This document shows positions 33,340-42,033 of a stretch of 64,000 nt of DNA, piece after piece. Source of the DNA: Halorhabdus rudnickae (GTDB lineage: Archaea > Halobacteriota > Halobacteria > Halobacteriales > Haloarculaceae); contig NZ_CAAHFB010000005.1 of the NCBI RefSeq assembly GCF_900880625.1, forward strand, positions 62,001 to 126,000, in the 5' to 3' direction. How positions within the stretch are numbered: position 1 is the stretch's first letter; the number at the start of each line of letters is the position of its first letter. Below the pieces are notes generated by a model. It ran no database searches, was not told the DNA's origin, and saw only the letters and a program-made list of their open reading frames with translations. Made by a program: the position numbers and the translations under genes.

Positions 33340-35440
33340 TCGTTCTCAGGTGGTCGGTTCGGGGTTCGTAGACATCGCCTTGCTGTTTGAGCTTCTCGAT
33401 TTCCTGCTCGACTTTACTGGGTTCCATCCCGATCTTTTCGGCCTCTTCGACCACTACATCGACGGGAGCACCTTCGTCGAACTTATTTTCGAGCTCGTGG
33501 ATGACTCCCCGGATATTTTGTAGCCGTTCACGCTCTTCTTCCGACAGGCCACGTAGAGCCCCCTCGGCATCGACTTCTCCTGTTTCCGGATCAATGCCGA
33601 GGTGTTCCATCGAAGACCGGAGAAGTCTGATCACCCGTTCGGCGTCTTCTTTTTCCACGGTATCGGACAGTCGCACTCGCGCGCTGGCTTCGGCGAGTTT
33701 CACCAGTGACTCCAGGTTTCGCATCGAAACCGGTACAGGAGCGCCCTCTTGCTTGCCTTGAGACCGCAACTCCACGAAGAAATCCCGGAGGGCTGCTTTG
33801 GCATCTTCCGTCAACGAGGGGAAACAGCTACGTTTGGCATAGGCGACGTAACTTCGGAAGAGATGGGGGTTGATCTCAGGTTCAACTTCGCTCGTGATCT
33901 TTTCGACTTGTTCGTCGGTATATGCCGAGGCATCAGCCTTCTTGGCTTGCGCTTGAACCTCGCCAGCGAGTGAGGCGTCCAGAATATCGCTGGCTACCTC
34001 GGCGTCACCATCAGCATCGGGCTGGTCTGTTTGTATGAACAGTAGATCGAACTGAGAGATGACATCCGGGTCGAGGCCCACCTGTTCACCGATCGGCTCA
34101 TATTCGCCGAAGCGGCCGTGTTTGGGGCGGGCTGACGCCAAAACGGAGGCATCCGCAGGGAGGGCGCGAGTAGCGGTTCCTTTGCTGGCAAGCACCTCTT
34201 GTTCTCGCAGGGCGCTTTCGAGACCGGCTGCCGCATCTGAACTGAGCTCATCGGCCCGTGTGATGGCAGCAAGCCCCCCGTCTGCGAGGACGAGTGCGCC
34301 GGCATCAAGAGCCCAGTTTTTGGACCCGCCCGAACTCCGGTATGCGGCTGTTGTTAGTCCGACTTGCGTGGTATTCGTTCCATCTACGCGGATGCTTTTC
34401 GGGTTCAATCTGGCGGCATACCGCACAACTTCGTCGACGTAGGTTCCGGGATCTGTAACGATTCCAGTGTTGATCGTACCGGGGAGGGTCGTCCCGTCCT
34501 CGAGAGTCTTCTCTACACCGCCGAACATCTGGAGGACCACACCCAGCTTAATTTCATCTGAGATGGGGGCGTGAGGGGCTACACTTTCTGTGAACTGATC
34601 GTAGATGTCGTCAGCTTCCGAGAGATCAAGAATCGCATCTTTGTCGTCCTCCGAAAGGTAGATGAGATCTTCTGGTTCGACGTGTTCATAACTCAATAGT
34701 GAAACGTATTTATCAGAGATGGTCGCGTCGAAGTAGCTGTCTTCGCTGGGATCGACCACCTTGAGGACCCCATTGGCCAGTACGGTATCGCCAGGCTGGA
34801 CGTCCCCAACCGTGTCGTCACTCGCAACCAGGACAATGCTTTCAGGCGACTCCCGAGCATTATCCGTGAAAGCAGCTTCGAGGCGAACCAGTTGACGGTC
34901 TTCCATTTCCGACTGATCCAAGTTTACGCGAAACGGCCCGTCTCTCTCACATCCACGGCATTCGATGGGCTCTGAGATTGAGAAATCTCCTGCCGTAATT
35001 CCTTGTGGTATCCGCGTGAGCGCCCCACACCGCTGACACTCGAATGCGGCTTCTGTTGTGTAGGAAACTACCGAACTGACAGACCGAACAGTCCCCGGAA
35101 CGCTGATGAGTTGCCCCCGGTGTTCGGCCCGTATCTCATCGATAGGCGTCTTTTCTGGAAGGTTTTTCACCCGAACGTGAGCCTGTCCGAGCCTCACGTC
35201 GACTGGGAACTCGAAACACCGTAGCGCTTCTTCGGCGTACTCTTGGAGTTGGTCCGGTTTGGTCCGGAAGTCTTCTGCGAGATCCGGGTCGAACTGGTGG
35301 AGATCTTTCCAGTCAATGACCAGTGACTTCTGGCGATTCGGATATTTTTTGGCAAGTTCACCGACCTCGTTGCGATAGTAATCCCGATAGAACTCATCGA
35401 ACAAGTCGACGAACTCCGTGTTGACATTCCTTGCCGTCAT
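33335..35440 (-). CDS. MCM helicase homologue with degraded ATPase motifs
   Basis: The 701-residue protein is colinear with archaeal MCM throughout. The N-terminal domain keeps the zinc site (Cys135, 138, 161, 164) and VPGTVRSV. The ATPase core is still recognisable (GALVLAD, GRFGEYEPIGEQ) but every key motif is altered: Walker A is TDPGTYVDE (328-337) without the GKS; Walker B is ITRADEL (393-399) in place of VDELDKM; the sensor-1 Asn is Arg (ARPK, 437-440); the arginine finger is Gln463 in ISQFD. A C-terminal winged helix is present. The start is the ATG at 35440, preceded by AGGTGAT. The stop lies in the right end of the TnpB element. Confidence 0.88.
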   Translation of the reverse strand: MTARNVNTEFVDLFDEFYRDYYRNEVGELAKKYPNRQKSLVIDWKDLHQFDPDLAEDFRTKPDQLQEYAEEALRCFEFPVDVRLGQAHVRVKNLPEKTPIDEIRAEHRGQLISVPGTVRSVSSVVSYTTEAAFECQRCGALTRIPQGITAGDFSISEPIECRGCERDGPFRVNLDQSEMEDRQLVRLEAAFTDNARESPESIVLVASDDTVGDVQPGDTVLANGVLKVVDPSEDSYFDATISDKYVSLLSYEHVEPEDLIYLSEDDKDAILDLSEADDIYDQFTESVAPHAPISDEIKLGVVLQMFGGVEKTLEDGTTLPGTINTGIVTDPGTYVDEVVRYAARLNPKSIRVDGTNTTQVGLTTAAYRSSGGSKNWALDAGALVLADGGLAAITRADELSSDAAAGLESALREQEVLASKGTATRALPADASVLASARPKHGRFGEYEPIGEQVGLDPDVISQFDLLFIQTDQPDADGDAEVASDILDASLAGEVQAQAKKADASAYTDEQVEKITSEVEPEINPHLFRSYVAYAKRSCFPSLTEDAKAALRDFFVELRSQGKQEGAPVPVSMRNLESLVKLAEASARVRLSDTVEKEDAERVIRLLRSSMEHLGIDPETGEVDAEGALRGLSEEERERLQNIRGVIHELENKFDEGAPVDVVVEEAEKIGMEPSKVEQEIEKLKQQGDVYEPRTDHLRTT

Positions 35441-35664
35441 ATCTATCACCTATTCTTCCCGGTGTATGAAGGTAGTTAACCGTACCGTTGGCCTGAACTA
35501 CGTTAAAGAGGATTAGGGGAATCCCACCAGAATGTAGCTCCCCTTACGGACGAGATCGAAGACGCCCATGTCCAGTATTGGTCTGCCGACGGTTTCGAGG
35601 CGTTCGTGACCCCGCTGACTTGACGGTAGCTGAAATACTTATTCGAGGGGGGAGAAACAGAGAT

Positions 35665-35769
35665 ATGCGAGTTGTAACTGTATTCGACCGCTTTTATCTA
35701 CAAAAACCCGGATTTTGGAACGGTAATTTCGAAACCAGTCCTGTAATCCATCCAGATGGGGGTGCGTAA
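35665..35769 (+). CDS. Possible 34-residue peptide before the MBL gene
   Basis: The ATG at 35665 lies about 28 nt after a TATA-like TACTTATTC and the frame ends 2 bases before the next ATG at 35772. The peptide starts MRVVTVFDRFYLQKPG. Position and spacing fit a leaderless first gene of a two-gene operon. No domain. The DNA from 35441 to 35664 otherwise holds nothing recognised. Confidence 0.4.
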   Translation: MRVVTVFDRFYLQKPGFWNGNFETSPVIHPDGGA

Positions 35770-35771
35770 GT

Positions 35772-37397
35772 ATGAACGTCTCGTTCCAGATAGCTAATCC
35801 CCGCCACGGACGGGAGTCCTATCTCATCAGGTTACACGGTGATAACGGGCTCGATCAGCCGACGTGTATCCTCGTGGATTCTGGCGAGGGGGTGGACGTC
35901 GATTCTCTCTTGGACGATGGAGAGTATCTTCATGCAGTACTCTTGACTCACGCGCATTTCGATCACTACTGTTCCCTCGGTTCGAATCTCCGTGATGGTG
36001 CCCCGGTGTTCGCGACACCTGAGACAGTCAAGGCTCTCCAGACGCGGCTGGATCTCTCGTCTCAAGACCTTTCACATTCCGACGAAATCCGTCAGTCACT
36101 AGAGCCGACGACCGGCTGGAGGCTGGTCACGGAAGACGCCCGTGTGCATCCGGTCCCCGCCGGCCATGCTCCCGGGGCGTGCGGGTTCAACATACAATTC
36201 CGAGAGGATGGGGAGAACTACCACTTACTGGCCACTGGCGACTTCACGACTCGGCGGGCCGCCGGCTACCCTGGGTTTCGGACGGACATTCCCGCTGATG
36301 CGGTCTTTATAACCGGCGCAACTTCACATGACTACGAAGATACGCTCACGGAAGCAGTTTCCACGATCAAGAACCGAGCGGACGCCGGCTCTCCTGTTCT
36401 TGTGACGGCTAGCGGGACGAATGGCATCCAACTCGCGTATCTGCTCGCTCAAGTGTCCAAAGTGAGCAGGGTGGCGAATCCGATCACTGTTGCGGGCCGC
36501 GTCGCTCAGTTATGGAAAGAATTTGGCTACGATCACCCTGAGGTCGAAGCTGTCCCAGAATTCGACGACCCTGTCGACCTTCTCGGCCCCGAGCGGATCA
36601 CGATAGCTGGTCCGGCCTCTCCCGTCGCTGGCAGCAGCAAGGAAATCTTCGATGTGATAGGTGATCGAGGAGAGGCGACACTAGTTCAAGTCACAGACGG
36701 AGGGTCTGACCCCATTCAGTCGGCGAGTTGTACCATCCACGATTACACCCTTCGGAACCACCCGACTGAGGAGACGATCGACGACGTCGTACACGAGTTT
36801 GAGCCCGTTCACGTCATTATTACGCATCAGCAGGGGCAAGGCGGTCGGCGGTTCAAAGACCGATACAACAGCTTCGTCTGGGCAATTGAGGATGGCGACC
36901 CGTACACTCTTTTCGACGATGGGTGGGAAGGGCCGCCGTGGGTGACACGTTCCACAATCGAGCGGGTCAAACCCCGTTTCTCTACCGAGTATCGAGCGAA
37001 TGGCACTCTCGACACGACTGAGATGCCACTCCCCACAGTCGAGCGTCACGAAGACATCGATCTGGCAGCAGAAGGACTTAATCTCGATCGCCTCTCGACA
37101 GAGACCGGGATTGATGTACGGGCTCTGGAGATGGGCGAGCCAATCGTAGAAGCCCAGGGAGGTAGCGCTGATGCCGGCGGGTCTGAGACCGGAGACGATC
37201 AGGGCCCCGTCGAAGAGATCCTCACACGTCTCGATGATATCGAGGACGCATTACAGGGAACAGAGGCTCGGGCAACTGTGATCGATACAAACGAGGGGAC
37301 CGTACTGTTTCGGCTTGAAGACGCTGATCTCGCCGAACAGCTATCGCGTGGTCAGACTCTCGATGTGAGCTTTTCAGATCCTCTTTCCAGTAAGTAG
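35772..37397 (+). CDS. Metallo-beta-lactamase protein, RNase J/CPSF-like
   Basis: The 541-residue protein has the complete metal motif HAHFDH in VLLTHAHFDHYCSLG (near residue 60), then PAGHAPGACGFNI and LLATGDFTTRR, giving the further ligands. The middle part (PVLVTASGTNGIQLAYLL, THQQGQGG) resembles the beta-CASP insert of nucleic-acid enzymes. A C-terminal part of about 100 residues includes a helical segment and a TRAM-like beta part (VLFRLEDADLAEQLSRGQTL). A role as nuclease is likely but not certain. Confidence 0.75.
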   Translation: MNVSFQIANPRHGRESYLIRLHGDNGLDQPTCILVDSGEGVDVDSLLDDGEYLHAVLLTHAHFDHYCSLGSNLRDGAPVFATPETVKALQTRLDLSSQDLSHSDEIRQSLEPTTGWRLVTEDARVHPVPAGHAPGACGFNIQFREDGENYHLLATGDFTTRRAAGYPGFRTDIPADAVFITGATSHDYEDTLTEAVSTIKNRADAGSPVLVTASGTNGIQLAYLLAQVSKVSRVANPITVAGRVAQLWKEFGYDHPEVEAVPEFDDPVDLLGPERITIAGPASPVAGSSKEIFDVIGDRGEATLVQVTDGGSDPIQSASCTIHDYTLRNHPTEETIDDVVHEFEPVHVIITHQQGQGGRRFKDRYNSFVWAIEDGDPYTLFDDGWEGPPWVTRSTIERVKPRFSTEYRANGTLDTTEMPLPTVERHEDIDLAAEGLNLDRLSTETGIDVRALEMGEPIVEAQGGSADAGGSETGDDQGPVEEILTRLDDIEDALQGTEARATVIDTNEGTVLFRLEDADLAEQLSRGQTLDVSFSDPLSSK

Positions 37398-37456
37398 AGC
37401 GGATAAACCTCAAAACAGCCAATGTTGACATTCGGCGTGGTTTACCAAATACCCGA

Positions 37457-37527
37457 ATACTAATTTAACCCGTAAGAATTAAGTTAGAATCGGACCAACG
37501 TGGTAGTACACAGGGGGTCACGAAGAC
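37457..37527 (+). promoter_or_regulatory. Regulon promoter-leader element, copy 10
   Basis: TTTAACCCGTAAGAATTAAG, GACCAACGTGGTAGTACACA, GGGGGTCAC before the ATG at 37528. Confidence 0.87.
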
Positions 37528-38301
37528 ATGGCAACGAATTCCAGTCCGGCATCTGGCGAAGCAGCACGAATCAACGAGCGCGATATCAACGATGCAGAGA
37601 TCATCCGATACGAGGATGGCGACATTCTGATTCACGAGAATGGCGGTAGTGGATCGTATGATGTCCAGGAGCAGATCGTTCTCTCACCCTCGCAGCTGGC
37701 GACGATCACTCGGCAGTGGCCGATCGAAGAGGGGGACTCGCTGTATCTTGGCGAGGACGATCTAGGCCGTGAGGCAGCTGTTGGCATGGAAGGGCCCGAA
37801 ACGGTCGTCATCGAAAACTCGGAATCGAATGTGGCCCTCTCGCCTGAAACGGTCACCTCGATGGTGGAACAGCTTGATTTCTGGAACTACGATCAGTACG
37901 TTTCCGGGTCGGCCGACCGGGTCGAGCTCGATGGCGATCACGTTCAGGGCCTCCTGGAATTCGCCTGGAACAACCATCCTCGGGACGGTGTCGGGTGGGT
38001 CGGTGACTTCGCAGAAGCCCTTATAGAAGCAGAGACGGCTCTCTACGACCGAATTGTCGCTCTCCCCCGGGAACCCCTGGAAACTGTCGTCGAGGGGGTG
38101 GAGGATGATGACGAGTCGGCTGTTCACGAGCCAAAACAACTCCGGGAGGTCAAGCATCGGCTTCACACGTTCGGAATCGACCGTGTTGCTGTGAACCGGA
38201 ACTACGTGAATTCGCTCCTAGAAGACGCCCAAGAAGACGGCACCGTGGAAGACGAGATCGCCGAAGCTATCGACGAAATCCAGGGCCGCCTCGGCGAGTG
38301 A
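37528..38301 (+). CDS. Unknown acidic regulon protein (257 aa)
   Basis: The protein is very acidic. Strand-rich N-terminal half (DAEIIRYEDGDILIHENGG; VVIENSESNVALSP), helical C-terminal half with DYVNSLLEDAQ-like and EDEIAEAIDEIQGRL segments. No cysteine motif or membrane segment. It is alone on its transcript; another regulon element follows at once. Not recognised. Confidence 0.65.
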   Translation: MATNSSPASGEAARINERDINDAEIIRYEDGDILIHENGGSGSYDVQEQIVLSPSQLATITRQWPIEEGDSLYLGEDDLGREAAVGMEGPETVVIENSESNVALSPETVTSMVEQLDFWNYDQYVSGSADRVELDGDHVQGLLEFAWNNHPRDGVGWVGDFAEALIEAETALYDRIVALPREPLETVVEGVEDDDESAVHEPKQLREVKHRLHTFGIDRVAVNRNYVNSLLEDAQEDGTVEDEIAEAIDEIQGRLGE

Positions 38302-38337
38302 AGCCTGGGGGCGAGCTGAAGCCGATCCGAATGTGGA

Positions 38338-38400
38338 TACTATTCTAACCCGTAAGTATTAAGTTAAAGCCGCTCCAACGTGGTAGTACAGGGAGGTCAC
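38338..38400 (+). promoter_or_regulatory. Regulon promoter-leader element, copy 11
   Basis: One of the cleanest copies: TACTATTCTAACCCGTAAGT, ATTAAGTTA, CTCCAACGTGGTAGTACA, GGGAGGTCAC. Useful as the reference sequence. Confidence 0.9.
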
Positions 38401-38757
38401 ATGATGGCTGCAACCTCTTGCACTTCACCGCCGCCGTCCCAAGTCGTCGACGAATACGAGCATCAATTCCGCCGTCTGTCGGCGACTGATCGGGTCGAAC
38501 CAGTCCACGAGTCCTGGTGCGAGTCGAACGGCGTCGACGAGGTTCTGAAGCATCACCACGAGCTCCGGGTGGAAGTTTCCGACCCGGATGATACCCGCGT
38601 CCAGCGTCATTTCACTGAACTCCGCGACAGGCATCAGGCGACGGTCGATCGTGTCGGTGTGTTCGTCGTCGGCCCGGATGGTACCCGCTCGGAGGTCTCT
38701 GACGGCTCGGAGGATCTGGAAACGACCGTCACGGAGTACCGGATCAAGCCGGAGTGA
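38401..38757 (+). CDS. Unknown regulon protein (118 aa)
   Basis: Starts at ATG 38401 or 38404 behind the regulon leader. An N-terminal helical part (QVVDEYEHQFRRLSATD) is followed by a beta-type part (VDRVGVFVVGPDGTRSEV). It is separated by 6 bases from the frameshifted GNAT gene. Function unknown. Confidence 0.62.
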   Translation: MMAATSCTSPPPSQVVDEYEHQFRRLSATDRVEPVHESWCESNGVDEVLKHHHELRVEVSDPDDTRVQRHFTELRDRHQATVDRVGVFVVGPDGTRSEVSDGSEDLETTVTEYRIKPE

Positions 38758-38763
38758 GTACCC

Positions 38764-39758
38764 ATGCTATCGTACACTGACGGCCGGGACTACCTCGGTC
38801 ACGACACAACGAATCGATTCGATGGGTGGGGCTTTCGTCTCGGTGGCCCGTCGCCGTCGACGCGAACGCTGGCGGCGGTGGGCCCGGACGACCAGATGGT
38901 CAGGCTCTCAGTCGGGAACTACGTCTGGCACACTCAAGATCGCACGTCTAAGGCGGGGATGCGCCAGCTGGAAACCCGCCGTGGACGCATCGCCGAGATG
39001 GAAGAGTGCCGGGATGGCGAATATCTCGCTCTCGTGGACTTCGGCGAGGGGATCGCCCGGATTGACGCCCGCGAGATCGCCGTGTCCATCGCGACCGGCG
39101 AGGGCGACAGCAAGATGGTCGCCACGACCGAGTGGGCGCTGGAACCCCCGGAGATGATGGACTTCGACGATCGCCGCCAGATGCGGTGGATCGATCTTCT
39201 GGAAGAGACGGGCATCCCGGAACCGGACGGCATCGACGACCTCACCTTCGAGCGTATGTCTGGCCGTGGATCGCGGAAGACGGTCATGCGTTCCTGGAAG
39301 GATATGAGGATGGCGCTGTCGATCACGCTTGCGGGGGTGTCCACCACTGGAAGGCCGCGTTCGTCGCCCGCTACGAGGGCCACATCATCGGGGCGATCGT
39401 CCTTGCCCCACCGCAGAACGGTGTCTTGGCTGCCGAACGTGAAGAAATAGTCATCTCTCGGATCGCCAGCCACCCGGTTCGACCGCCAAACATGTCTTCG
39501 TGGCTGATTTCGAAGGCCCGCGATTGGGCCGAACGCGCCGGGTACAGTCGGATCGCAGCGCTCGCCGGCGTCGATGGCAACCGCGGTCACTGCTACCCGG
39601 CTGCTGGCTTCGAGCTCGAAGAGAAGGTGTCCCAGTACGTCGACGGAAACGGAAACGTCTGGCCGAAGCGTCGGTATGTCGACGATCTGGATCCCGAGAC
39701 GTATGCCGATCGCGACGTTCCGATGCCCGGCGAAGAACCCGAGGCGTGCCCCGCGTAG
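38764..39758 (+). pseudogene. Frameshifted gene: unknown N-terminal domain plus GNAT/Mom-like domain
   Basis: Frame 1 gives good protein from 38764 (MLSYTDGRDYLGHD...) to about 39255 (GIDDLTFE) and then turns poor in composition. From about 39255 another frame gives good protein to 39758, with YVWPWIAEDGHAFLEGYEDG, HHWKAAFVARYEGHIIGAIV and a GNAT-like core IVISRIASHP, SSWLISKARDWAERAGYSRI and CYPAAGFELEEK. The second frame has no sensible start there, so a one-base loss (or programmed -1 slip) in a single gene is likely. The GNAT part, with RPPNMSSWL and GHCYPAAGF, recalls Mu Mom-type DNA-modifying acyltransferases; that link is tentative. Confidence 0.6.
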
Positions 39759-39802
39759 CGCCGATTTAAACGAGAGAACGACCAATATTTGAATACCCGG
39801 AC

Positions 39803-40306
39803 ATGTCACGACCAGGTTCCATTCCACCGAGGGGCGACCCGCTTCGAGACAAGCCAGTCGTCTTCATGAGCATCGACGAGCAATGGGCAGAGGCAATTCT
39901 CGAGGGCGAGAAGCTGTACGAGTATCGTCGCCAGCCACCGTCGATCGATGCCCCGTATCGCGTCGTCGTATACGCCAGCGGCGGTCCCAAGGCCGTCGTG
40001 GGCGGCTTCGAGACCCACCGCGTCCTCGAAGCCTCGATCGACGAGCTCGTCGAACAAACAGTATCACAGACGCCGCACGATCCGGAAGACATCCGGAACT
40101 ACTTCGAGGGTATGGAGACGGGTTCAGCGATCAGCGTGGATAGCTACCTTCCATATGACGACCCCGTCCCGATCACGACGCTACAAGAAGCCGATCCGGA
40201 CCTCACGGCGCCGCAGAACTTCCGGTATCTACGTCCGGACCAAGAGCAAGACCAGGGCGTCCTCGAGAAACTCCCCCACGATCGAGGTGTTCCCTTTGAG
40301 TGGTAG
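39803..40306 (+). CDS. ASCH-domain protein
   Basis: The 167-residue protein has the ASCH layout: VFMSIDEQWAEAILEGEKLYEYRR followed by YRVVVYASGGPKAVVGGFE. ASCH domains belong to the PUA-like fold with EVE and YTH, and bind RNA or modified bases. Its position directly after the GNAT/Mom-like gene fits a role linked to modified nucleic acid. A TATA-like TTTAAAC lies about 35 nt upstream, so it has its own promoter. Confidence 0.72.
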   Translation: MSRPGSIPPRGDPLRDKPVVFMSIDEQWAEAILEGEKLYEYRRQPPSIDAPYRVVVYASGGPKAVVGGFETHRVLEASIDELVEQTVSQTPHDPEDIRNYFEGMETGSAISVDSYLPYDDPVPITTLQEADPDLTAPQNFRYLRPDQEQDQGVLEKLPHDRGVPFEW

Positions 40307-40517
40307 CCAGGGTGGCAATGGAGGCAGGGACGCCGGGACGAAGTTGACCCAAGCAGCGCCACTTGCGCCCTACTGCTCGCTCTGTGGGCGGGGATACAAG
40401 CCGACAATGGATGTCTCAATCGCGGACGAGCCACGCGAGGGAGAGTACCGGTGGGTTCACGAACAATGTAAGCGTGACCACGATCGCGCGTTCCTGAGCT
40501 CCTTCGCTGACGAGTAA
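40296..40517 (+). CDS. Small zinc-binding protein, TTG start
   Basis: A 73-residue protein whose TTG start overlaps the end of the ASCH gene. It has CSLCGRGY and HEQC, a CxxC...HxxC zinc site. The frame is good from about 40320 on. Start codon choice is uncertain; an internal start is possible. Function unknown. Confidence 0.5.
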   Translation: MSGSQGGNGGRDAGTKLTQAAPLAPYCSLCGRGYKPTMDVSIADEPREGEYRWVHEQCKRDHDRAFLSSFADE

Positions 40518-40527
40518 TCCTCGAATC

Positions 40528-40857
40528 ATGTCTTCCGGAATCAGTGAATCGAACGGTGGTGCCAGCAGCGAGCATCCCCGACACTTCTCTCGCCGGGCAG
40601 AGCTCGAACATGGCGACCGGATTTACGTGTGGCGAGATATCTGGCCGGAAGAACATGGAGACGCTGACTGTCCCGCACCGATCACCGTGTGGATCCTCGA
40701 GAGCCCACTTGGGATGGGAAAGTACGGTGTTCGGACGGATCGTGTGCAACCAGGAGAGGAGATCACTGATATCGATGGGTCTGAACATATCGCCGCTGCC
40801 GGTTCTGAGGACGAGGCCAAGCAGATAGCGATCGACTGGATGGCCGAGAAGTGCTAG
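40528..40857 (+). CDS. Unknown protein (109 aa)
   Basis: Third gene behind the ASCH gene, 10 bases after the zinc protein. Central beta-rich part (GDRIYVWRDIWPEEHGDADC, PITVWILESPLGMGKYGVRTD). The C-terminus is a helix ending in WMAEKC. Not recognised. Confidence 0.6.
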   Translation: MSSGISESNGGASSEHPRHFSRRAELEHGDRIYVWRDIWPEEHGDADCPAPITVWILESPLGMGKYGVRTDRVQPGEEITDIDGSEHIAAAGSEDEAKQIAIDWMAEKC

Positions 40858-40882
40858 CTGGAGAGGACTACCGTTCGGTTAG

Positions 40883-41173
40883 TTACTCTTCCGTCGCTTG
40901 CTGCGCCGAGTCGAAGACCTTCGGACACAGAACTTGTCCCTTCACGCCTTCGAACGATGCTTCCCATAGTCGTTCATTTTGGCGTTCAAAGTCCTCGATG
41001 GTAGCGTTGAAGCCGTACTTAGATAGGGCCCCGACAGCATGGTTTAGAGCGGCTTCCGGGTTTGAGAACAACAATTCATCTGTGTGGTGGCCAAGAGATT
41101 CATCGAAGACGCTTCCCTGCCATACAACGGGTTCTTCTCCACCTTCGATCGAGAAGAAGGTACTAGGCTCCAT
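40883..41173 (-). CDS. Unknown small protein (96 aa)
   Basis: Starts at the ATG at 41173 (MEPSTFFSIEGGEEPVVWQG). Later sequence: SNPEAALNHAVGALSKYGFN and WEASFEGVKGQVLCPKVF. It is the last of three genes on the minus strand (41910 to 40883), 7 bases after the previous one. Function unknown. Confidence 0.6.
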   Translation of the reverse strand: MEPSTFFSIEGGEEPVVWQGSVFDESLGHHTDELLFSNPEAALNHAVGALSKYGFNATIEDFERQNERLWEASFEGVKGQVLCPKVFDSAQQATEE

Positions 41174-41180
41174 CTTTGTT

Positions 41181-41441
41181 TCAGGCTTTAGCAGCTTCGA
41201 GATCGTCCAGCGCTGCGTTTGCTCGCTTTTGGATGGTTTCGTCCCCATTAGGGTGCTCAGCGTGATCTCGGAGGATCCTTTCACCTCTTTCGCGTTCGTA
41301 TGGTGTCTCGAGGATTTCTGACGCATCGACGTATTCACGATCCCCTGCATAGAGAATCCAGTCCACCTTCTCCTTCACTTTTGCCGACGAAGTCGGCCGC
41401 TCCGGCCCTTCTCCGTCCTCGCTCGGGGTTGTATCATCCAT
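41181..41441 (-). CDS. Unknown small acidic protein (86 aa)
   Basis: The ATG at 41441 overlaps the end of the upstream gene. The protein has VKEKVDWILYAGDREYVDAS and a charged helical C-terminus (ERGERILRDHAEHPNGDE). Middle gene of a three-gene operon. Function unknown. Confidence 0.6.
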   Translation of the reverse strand: MDDTTPSEDGEGPERPTSSAKVKEKVDWILYAGDREYVDASEILETPYERERGERILRDHAEHPNGDETIQKRANAALDDLEAAKA

Positions 41442-41910
41442 CGTAGTGTTCCTCCCGAAATTCGGCGATGAACTCCGGATCAAGGAGCGAAACCCAACGA
41501 CACTCCTGACAGTCGAGCGTTCGGCCCGCGAACTCGTCTGGGTCTCCTTTTAGAGCGTTCTTCGACGCGCAGCGGGGACAGACGAACGCGAATCGGAAAG
41601 TACCGTCATCGGGGTCAGAGAGATCGAGACCATGACCAGTCGTGAATTCAGTACACACCCCTTCGTCGTTGACCTTCCGTTCTCGAGCCACTTCGGGCCG
41701 GTTCTCCTCCACCCACGATCGAATGGCGCTGGCTGTCTGTTTCCCCACGCCGTCTATATCCATGAAGTCAACAGCGTGCCGATAGTGTTCTAAGAGGTCC
41801 TCTCTGCTGTCGAACGCATCGGCGATCGCTTTTGCTGGTTGGTCAGCAAGGTCGAACGTGCTTTTGACGGCCCCTTTACCCCATTGTGAGCGGTGTTCTG
41901 TTTGACTCAT
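41434..41910 (-). CDS. Helix-hairpin-helix plus zinc-ribbon protein
   Basis: The 158-residue protein starts at ATG 41910, about 28 nt after a TATA-like ATTTATACC. Residues about 48-70 (FMDIDGVGKQTASAIRSW) form a helix-hairpin-helix, a DNA-backbone binding motif. The C-terminal third has CPRC and CQEC, a zinc ribbon. It probably binds DNA; perhaps a small nuclease partner or repair accessory. Confidence 0.68.
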   Translation of the reverse strand: MSQTEHRSQWGKGAVKSTFDLADQPAKAIADAFDSREDLLEHYRHAVDFMDIDGVGKQTASAIRSWVEENRPEVARERKVNDEGVCTEFTTGHGLDLSDPDDGTFRFAFVCPRCASKNALKGDPDEFAGRTLDCQECRWVSLLDPEFIAEFREEHYDG

Positions 41911-42033
41911 CCAGACGAATATATCAATCCCTCCGGTATAAATCAATGACACCTAGTCGGTGGGAGAGTGCTAAAACCGATATCTTCCGGCTAGTTGGCC
42001 CGGGACTTGCAGTCCACGCTTTAATTCTCTAAA

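Noticed and set aside
39132-39758. Independent gene starting at GTG 39132
   Set aside because: Its first 40 codons are a poor-composition shadow of the 38764 frame; only the part after about 39255 looks like protein.
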